Program-made: the position numbers and the translations under genes
The notes under the pieces: model-generated
What the model saw: the letters and a program-made list of their open reading frames with translations, nothing else
The model's database searches: none
Told to the model about the DNA's origin: nothing
Part shown: piece after piece, positions 57,011 through 64,000 of the stretch
Layout of the letters: every line of letters begins with the position of its first letter
Numbering within the stretch: the first letter of the stretch is position 1
Assembly (NCBI GenBank): GCA_050084515.1
Contig: CM114275.1
Location: 1-64,000, forward strand
Reading direction: 5' to 3'
Length of the DNA: 64,000 nucleotides
Source: Blasia pusilla
Taxonomy: Eukaryota > Marchantiophyta > Marchantiopsida > Blasiales

Positions 57011-58834
57011 GTCGCATCCAAACTGACTTGCTTGGTTTCTTGGGTTTGAAATCCATATAGTTCCCACGCTTCTCACCCTGAGCTACAACTTTACAAACAA
57101 TTCTCAGCGTGAGCTTGACAAGACAAAATAGTGAACTCACCTGCCGCATGAAGTTTCCCCATTGTCTCATACGTACAATCCACCAACTCAACCAAGAGCA
57201 CAACTCTTTGTACTTCCCCTCAATCGCATGCTTCCTCCACCACCCATGAAGTTCTTCCTGGCATTCCATGGCCTGCTTCAAGTTTTCTTTGTCCTTGCAG
57301 CGTTGGAGTAGAGTCACATGCTCTGTCCTCTTATTCTCCTTGATGCAAGATTTGGTGTACCGGGTCACAGACTGTTGCCAATGGAAAGCATCCGACCTTT
57401 CCCTCTCCGGTTGAACCTATCCACCCCAGAACACTTCCCGGATAGCAATCCACCCAGGTTGTGCATTGTTCGCCATGAACCCATAAATTTCCGGAGGTGG
57501 CCTTTTGTTTTCCTTCACCACCTCCAAGAAGAGTAACCAACACATCTTCAAACTGCCAACGTCTTCTACCTTTACTTCACAGACAAATATAGTTTTGAGT
57601 CCCTTCTCCACATGGTCATAAACGTGAGCACCCATCGTCAACCATCCGTTCAGCACTCTGTAGCAAATATCAAAGCTTACCCAGCTCCCGTAAAGATCTT
57701 CCCCTTCCCTCATTCGATCTATAAGATTGAGGCCACTCGACGGACCTGTGGTTGACATTTTGAAGACATAGGCCCTGGATCCCTCGCCTCCTTGGCCCAT
57801 GAACTGCCATCTCTAAATGAATGGAAATCAGGAGTTGGCCTTGATTTTGGTGATGGCATCCATTTCGGCCGTCTTTCCATCGAACTCGTATCGACGCAGC
57901 AAACAAATTCGGAAGCATTCGGGATCGAGAAATGCGAGATTTTCCCGGAGTTGTTTCTCCTCAACCGCCGTGATCTCGCCCGTCCGAGGATTCCAAGCAA
58001 TTGTTCACAAATTTGTGATGCCGTTGTGAGCTTGATCACTCCGGGCTTTGAACCGGAGAGTTTCTCAGAGACCTCGGCTACTTTCTTCGCCACATCCTCC
58101 TTGATGTGTCTTTGAATTGCATCGGTCAGGATGAGTGTGGGAGCCAACATGGACTGCCGGCCTTGTATACTCTAACGTGGAGCCCAAGTCGTGGACAATG
58201 AAAAATATGTATGCGGGACACGCTCCAACGCAGAAGGCGATGCGACAATGAGGACATCGATGGCCTCCCGCGTATGGTGGCACCGACCTCGTATGGAGTT
58301 TCTGCATTCTTGGGAGGGAATTGCGGCGTATTGACTCACCCGTTGCGCTCTAGATACGGGCATGCTGGACTTCTACACTCCAAGGCTCCCACGCATTGGC
58401 GGCGGGGAGACAATCCAGGACCATCTGGAATTGAAGCTTTGGTCCGTTGAAGCTGCACCATCGATGACAATCAGACTTTTCATCCCATACCCTTCAGGCG
58501 TCCTCCATCCTTCTTTTGAGTAGGAGCGGCAAGTGGAGGCAACTCAAAAATGCAATTACCATAAATCACGTGGCGCTAAATGTCGACAAGAATGTGCTTG
58601 AACATTTTCAAGGCCGAGGCGAAAGCAAACTATTGCACGATGATACTCGCAAGAGGAGCAGTAGGCGGACAAAGGGCCCGATTGGTGTCCAAGCAGATCC
58701 ACGAGGTTGATAACATCCGGAATCTCTTCGGGAAGAACAACATTATTCTGGCGTGCTGGGTTGGAGTCGAAGCCGGATCTGCAGAGCTTGGAGTTGCAAA
58801 CGTAGAGCTCGGAGCACTAGGAAATTCTAGACCG

Positions 58835-59308
58835 TGTCATGACCATACGGATTATGTCGTAGAGTATAGTGTGCTAGTAGAGGCCATTCCTTATGTAGGA
58901 CCGTAGTGGCTTTGTAGAGATGCAGTTCCATACATAGGGTTGGGGGTTACTCAGTTGGGGGTGAGTTTCCCAGTAGGGCCCGCTCTTAGGTTGGAGGATA
59001 TAAGGTGGAGTGCACTCAAAGAACAGTCAGTTCTTTGAGTTGAGCCTGTTGCGTTGGGAGTTAGCCTTGGTAGTGAGTAGAGCTCTTGGCTATGGTGTTT
59101 CCCGCAAGCTTCGACCTAGATTCTCCCATCGTGGAGTGGGTTTGGCTCGATTGTATGTGATTGTAAACGTGTTTTATGACAGTAGGTCTTTCACGGATTT
59201 TAGTTGTGGTACACTTGCGTTTGAGGATACTCTCGTCTATGTTATGTACGTATATGAGTATGGTATGTCAGCGATGTATGTTGTATGACGATGTGGATTC
59301 GCACGACA
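58835..59308 (+). mobile_element. Solo LTR inside gene A copy 5
   Basis: 474 bp, TGTCATGACC to GCACGACA, flanked by ACCG on both sides (58831-58834 and 59309-59312). Removing it restores gene A as in copies 2-4. Contains a TATA-like GGATATAAGG near 58998. Confidence 0.75.
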
Positions 59309-59446
59309 ACCGTCTACTTGGGAAACAGACAAATTCAGGGGCAGGCCGTAACCTCTGTATTGACCATTTGCTAGAGGTAGGAGATTCCATACTTTACGGT
59401 CTGAGGTCACTGGCTGGACCGTCTCACCTATTATGTCTTCCGTACC

Positions 59447-59552
59447 GGCTTCGAGGCTTCGAGGCTTCGAGGCAACTCGTGGTAGCTCGGGGCGAGTGGG
59501 CGTGAGAGGCGGAGTAAGGAGCAAGGAGCAAGCAAGCAAGCTTGCTTGCTTG
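59447..59552. repeat. Short tandem repeat and 24-bp palindrome at the copy 5 breakpoint
   Basis: GGCTTCGA occurs three times (59447-59470) exactly where gene A sequence stops. A perfect 24-bp palindrome made of CAAGCAAGCAAG and its complement lies at 59529-59552. Confidence 0.7.
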
Positions 59553-59639
59553 GGCGTGAGGCAATTTTTGCAGGATTTGGGATTTGAGTTTTGCATAACT
59601 CGTCACCCATCTTTGGGCTATTCTGCCTGGAGGACACTT

Positions 59640-61690
59640 AACTGCTGAGTTCTTAACTATGCCAGTGTACAGATTGTTGTAGCTCATTTGGTGTTGTTCG
59701 GAGATGTGTTAGGCGCTTTATGCATCTCAGGTTTTTGGTTGATGTACCTCTAGCGCATAGTATGGTGTAGCCTTTCCATGCAGGTGATATTTTCAGGTGC
59801 TGCGAGTTCGACCAGCACGTCATCGACCCGAGGCGGAGTAGCTATTGCGTTAGAATTGTGTGGTGGGTTTTGTGGATTCAGAGGGCACCACATTTGGTGG
59901 ATTGTGTTACCTTGATTTCCATTTGCGATTGGAGGGTTGTCGTTGGATTTCCTGTGTTTGGATCCCCTCCATCGTGCTTCTTGCTTGCGCGCCCATTGTT
60001 AGGGTTGACGCTGATTTCCAGAGTAGTGTTACTCCTGTGTGCTACCGGTAGTGAGGCTGGAGGGATGACGAGTAGACTGTGGGAGACTTCTTGTGGTGAT
60101 GACAAGTTAGGTTGCCTACACCCATAGCTAGTAGAGCTAGAATAGTATAGCGACATCGACGTCACTTGGTTATTTGGTGGTGGTAATTTGGTGGTGGTGC
60201 GGCATCGGCGTTGGTCATCACGGAGTGTCGGGTGGTCTGGGTGGGGGACCGTGGTGCGGACAGTGGTGGTTTCACACGGAGTGGATTTAGGTATCGGCTA
60301 CCTTTTCCACTTCCGACGGTTGATGAAGAGGAGGGGCGAGGGTGTTCCAAACACCGAGTCTTCTACGTTGTTATCGAGTGTTGCAGCTCCATTGATTTGG
60401 GACATGGACGGTGGATATGGGGCCATGAAGGGCCCACGACGATACTCAGGTGCAGTGGGCACCATTGAGTTGGAGGACTTCATGCAGGAGTTTGATACGT
60501 GGTGTGATATGCAGATGTTGCGGAACGGCACGTTGTTTACACCCTTCTTGGCTTGAAGGGGTTGTTTCAAAGACTTGGAAGGACCACCCATGGATGATTA
60601 CCATGAGTTTAGGAAAGACCATGTTGCTGAGATTGAGGCGTGGAGACAATATTGGTCTCCAGGCTATGTGTCTATAGTGCTCCTACTATGCCAGCCAGCC
60701 CGACGTTGAGTGGTACGAGTACGAGTCGGAGTGGGGGTACCAGTGGAGGTACTAGTGGGGGTACTAGTGCCCCACCATCGTTTAGCCCGGTTGCAGAGTT
60801 CTTCAAGAGGTTGAAGAAGAACTATCAAGGAGTGAAGACGGAGAAGTTGAGGAATCTTCAGGACTTTGAGCGAAAGACGGTGAGAGTCTTCGTGAGGCAT
60901 ACACGCGTATCATGCGACGCTTGATTTCACTTACCAGGGGGTGTGGCGAGGATCAAGCAATCCGAGTTCTGTATGGGATCTTGGGCAGAGATTTGCCGTA
61001 GAGGGTGCGTGATGCTACTCTTATGAGTGATGATTCACCCACATTGACCAATGTGTTTGCTCTATCTCGAGAAGATTGAGATTAACATGGTGAAGGAGAG
61101 AGTGGTGACATCCGCATTCAAGTAGGGATACAACTACTACTTCTTCGTGTTCACCGCCCACCTCACAGATCTCGTAGTAGTGATGGTGGTAGTAGTAGTG
61201 GGAGTCGTGGGGGTACACGCGACCTCGAGTCAAGTCCTAGAGGGACATTTGTGCAGAGACCATTGCCTTCATTTGCTGCCCCAAAGAAGGGCGATCATGT
61301 TGGACATGTGGAGGTGATCATGTTAGGAAGTTTTGTCCCCAAGAGGATGGGAGACGGACTTTGGAGGATGGGCCTCACTCGGCCCCAACTCGGTGTGATC
61401 ATTGCGGGAGACTAGGTCATCCTCGAGAGCGTTGCTTTGATCTTCATCCGAGTTGAGATCAGGCCGTGGCCGTGGTGGAGTAACTCCAGAGGCCGAGGTG
61501 GTAGAGGTGGTAGGGGTGGTAGAGGTGGACCAGTGGTTGGAGAGCCTACGGTGGCTACCCCTACCACTACGACAGAGTCGGCTATGGCGCTAGGATTGAG
61601 CGATTGGAGGCAGAGTTGGCTACTATGGTGGTATCCAAAGATAGATCAGGTTCGGGAGCGAGGGCTTCCACCTCTTATGGAGGGATGATC
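59640..61690 (+). pseudogene. gag-like region with two zinc knuckles
   Basis: Broken frames. Recognisable are an IELEDFMQEFDTWCDMQ segment near 60460, EFFKRLKKNYQGVK near 60800, and two knuckles: CWTCGGDHVRKFC (61298-61336, C-x2-C-x3-H-x4-C) and CDHCGRLGHPRERC (61394-61435, C-x2-C-x4-H-x4-C), followed by a Gly/Arg-rich GRGGRGGRGGRGG stretch. This is the layout of a gypsy gag with nucleocapsid. At least eight stops or shifts. Confidence 0.55.
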
Positions 61691-61697
61691 TCTCTTA

Positions 61698-63005
61698 TAT
61701 GGCGAGTGCAAAGACAAAGTTGAGGCATCATCTGCGATTACGAGAGGAGCCACTGGCGTCGAGCCACTGGAGTTGGACCCACAGAGGGGTGAGGGGGGAG
61801 CGAGCTAGGCTTCCCAGATCATTCTTGTTGTCTGAGGTGCTTAGGACTCCATCCATGGTTCCTACGCAGCCTATTGAGCCGACTTGCAGGGGGGGGCGAG
61901 GCATCTACATTGCGTGTAGTAGACACGGATGCAACATCCAATGCGATGTGCGGATGGCAACCGGTGTTGGGATCCCCATTGTTTTCGGCCACGGAGCGAT
62001 GGCTTTAGGAGTTGACTTAGCTCCTATATTTTGATTCTAGCGACCACGTTGTGTGAACGTGGGGTATTCTTGCTACACGTGTTGAGGTGGATGAGGGTGT
62101 TGCGGTGGAGCGACTCTATGTCGGGAGTAGCATTGAGTACCGGTGCTACTTGGCGGCGGCGGCCGGCGAAGATGGATGCATTACCGGCCGGCCACCATTG
62201 ATCGTGAGAGGCTTACACTGGTGTATGTATGTTGGACAACCGGTGGGATCTTCCGATTGGTGAGTCCTCTGGGACAGGTGTATAGACCAGATAGAGTCTT
62301 GTTAGACTCGGTGCCCAACCTTTGATGTTGGGAAAGGCGGCATGTATTGGTTTGGGTATTCGGAGGTCAGAGCTTGAGCCTTGCCCATTCCAGATTCAAA
62401 CATCACTTGGAGGAGCCAATGATAGGTCTCAATTCATGACACGGGAGAAGTTTTATGTACAGTTGAGACTAGATCATGCGACTGATAGCTCCCGGTTGGG
62501 AGTATCTGCGGTAGTCACATCAGCCGAGTCGTATGATGTACTAGTTGGAGGAGCAGTATTGTACCCGATGGGTTTTCAGATGGATTCTTTGGATCGAGGC
62601 GGCGTCTTATAGACCAGGTTGGCAGTCCGGGATGGACGTATGAGCCAAGTTCTGTGAGATTTATTTTAGGGGCTCGAACAGGAGGGTCTTCCCCAACAGT
62701 GTTAGCATCTGTGGATGGTTTTAGTGGAGTAGTCACTTGGCCAGGAGACTTTTTGGAGGGTAATGTTTCTGCTATGGATTCTCCTGCGCATGAGGAGGTA
62801 GAGGAGGTCCCTATTTTTGCAGCTGTGGCATCCTCATCGTTGGATGTGCCACTTTGGAGTTCAGGCGGTGCGCTACGGCAGGAGGCTGATCGCCTAGTGC
62901 AGGAGGCTTGGTGTGAGGTGTTATACCTCACGAGGAAGAGGAGGCCCCACGGCGGACTCCTACTGGCCCAGCTTGATTAGGTTATCCCCTTTGGATACTA
63001 CACCC
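61698..63005 (+). pseudogene. Linker region between gag-like and methyltransferase parts (unknown)
   Basis: Fragments of open frame without a family I can name. The best preserved is 62322-62612, with FYVQLRLDHATDSSRLGVS and VLVGGAVLYPMGFQMD, followed by 62654-62980 (an acidic linker). It sits directly upstream of the methyltransferase and probably belongs to the same polyprotein. No reverse transcriptase, protease loop or integrase is visible. Confidence 0.35.
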
Positions 63006-63009
63006 ATTG

Positions 63010-64000
63010 TATGGCAAGTATCCGCCGGAGGGCATTTGTGTGTTAGATCTCTTTGATGGGATTAACACTGGTTTGGTCTGATGATGTTGCAGCCGGTATT
63101 CTGTCTTGGAGATACGTGTATGTGGAGCGAGATGAGATGGCCCAGAGAGTCTCATCCCGACATATTGGTCAGTTGATGCGGAGATATCGTGAGTTGTTGC
63201 CGCCATCAGCTATTCGTGGGTACCGTGCTTTACCATCACACATTGCATTGTTGAAGCGCAGGACCTTGAGAGAATTGGTCCTATGGATTTGGTGATTGTT
63301 GGATGGCCATGTCAGGGTCATAGAGGTGCTGGTCGTGGTGAGGGATTACATGACCCTAGGTCTCGATTGTTTGGGAGATGTTACGGGTGTTACGACATCT
63401 TGAGTTCATCGTGCACACGTGCTCTAGCTTACATTCGGAGAATGTTCCATTGTTGGGTGACACTCGGACCGGATGATGGCGAGTGTTCATGAGGTGCGGT
63501 CTTGGATTGGACCAGCGGTGTTGTTGGATGCAGCCATGAGTTGGCTCAGCGTGCACATCGCCCACGCTTGTGGTGGACAAACTTGTTGCCTAGGAGGTTC
63601 TCGTCGAGCATATGATGCAAAGGCGGCGGGATCCTCGCCTTACAAAGTGGATAGTATCTTGAATCTTGGCGACTTTCTCAAGTGGTGAGGGTTATTGATT
63701 GGTCACCCATGGCGGTGGTGAACCGTGTGGGCCAGACCTAGGATGGCACTACCCACATTTGTGAGTTTTCCGCGTCACATGCCTACAGGAAGGTGGTCCG
63801 GGGCTTGTATGGGATTCTCATCTCGATAGTTGGTGGAGCCTAACGCTGATGAGAGAGAGCGTGCGATGGGATTTACTCTGGCGTGTGGCGGTTGCTTCTA
63901 TTTACGAGGCTTCACGACGTCATGTGTTGGGTCAGGCCATGGACCTGAATTGTTTGACTTGGATTTTGAGTCTTGGTATGGTCGAGCGGCGTCGACCGGA
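63010..64000 (+). pseudogene. C5-cytosine DNA methyltransferase, retroelement-linked, runs off window
   Basis: The canonical motif series appears in order: motif I VLDLFDGINTGL (63040-63075), a motif II-like YVYVERDE near 63115, motif IV with the catalytic Cys GWPCQG (PCQ codons 63307-63315), motif VI ENV (63438-63446), motif VIII RPRLWW (RPR 63559-63567), then target-recognition and C-terminal parts (PTFVSFP; AMDLN equivalent near 63940). The frame changes several times (after 63075, before 63283, before 63438), so it is a decayed gene. The enzyme family methylates cytosine at carbon 5 in DNA. It follows a gag-like region, and a second partial copy lies at 54360-54840, so it is part of a repeated element. 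Confidence 0.8.

Larger units (their letters stand above)
55245..59448 (-). pseudogene. Gene A, copy 5: transposase, most decayed, holding a solo LTR
   Basis: Read leftwards: starts inside the N-terminal domain at 59448 (TEDIIGETVQPV), is interrupted by the solo LTR 58835-59308, continues to the exon 1 donor at 57141, intron to about 56699, exon 2 to the stop at 55245. The SWIM finger (CSC...CKH) is readable at 55330-55420. Many 1-2-bp deletions shift the frame throughout, far more than in copies 1-4. The first 50 or so codons, the spacer and gene B are absent, replaced by retroelement sequence at 59449. Confidence 0.75.

Noticed and set aside
1-64000. Bacterial or viral origin of the window
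   Set aside because: The ParB and methyltransferase motifs look prokaryotic, but the genes have GT-AG introns with conserved phase, TATA promoters, and neighbours that are plant-type LTR retrotransposons.
1-64000. tRNA, rRNA or other structural RNA genes
   Set aside because: No cloverleaf with A and B box sequences or rRNA core was recognised; the only tRNA-like match is the 18-bp primer site at 43151.

Overview
The window is a eukaryotic, plant-lineage (streptophyte) stretch made almost entirely of nested, decayed transposable elements. I see no ordinary host gene, tRNA or rRNA. The lineage rests on GT-AG introns that keep frame across copies, a MuDR/FAR1-like transposase with a SWIM zinc finger, a Ty3/gypsy element with a tRNA-Asp primer site and an extra 3' ORF (Athila/Tat style), and a retroelement-like C5-cytosine methyltransferase gene of a kind reported from charophyte algae. 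A Chara-like alga is my best guess, by inference only.

The dominant object is a two-gene element of about 12.3-12.6 kb, present in at least five copies. Gene A (about 1170 residues, one intron) is a MULE-like DDE transposase with a WRKY/GCM1-type zinc module and a C-terminal SWIM finger. Gene B (about 1215 residues, at least four exons) points the other way and looks like a ParB-like domain fused to a circularly permuted (beta-class) amino-methyltransferase domain. That fusion is familiar from bacteria and phages. A and B diverge from a spacer of about 1.3 kb holding a TATA box for each gene and a regular array of 27-bp palindromes. The two ends carry matching purine-rich inverted repeats. 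About 100 copies of the palindrome fill the spacer, introns and 3' regions of this element and are absent from its exons and from the retroelements.

Layout: 1-9192 copy 1 (A minus, B plus); 9193-21821 copy 2, complete end to end, its A end inside the tail of copy 1; 21822-24804 copy 4, internally deleted; 24805-30718 fragments of gypsy elements; 30719-53870 copy 3 (B minus, A plus), whose gene A is split by a complete 10.8-kb gypsy element (41914-52716); 53871-54840 retroelement debris including the 3' part of a C5-methyltransferase gene; 54841-59448 copy 5 (gene A only, itself holding a solo LTR); 59449-64000 a gag-like zinc-knuckle region followed by a C5-methyltransferase gene that runs off the right edge.

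All coding copies carry stops or frameshifts. Many stops are CAG-to-TAG or CTGG-to-CTAG, as expected from deamination of methylated CHG sites in silenced DNA. The biology of interest is a DNA transposon whose partner gene is a ParB-methyltransferase fusion and whose non-coding parts are packed with phased hairpin repeats.
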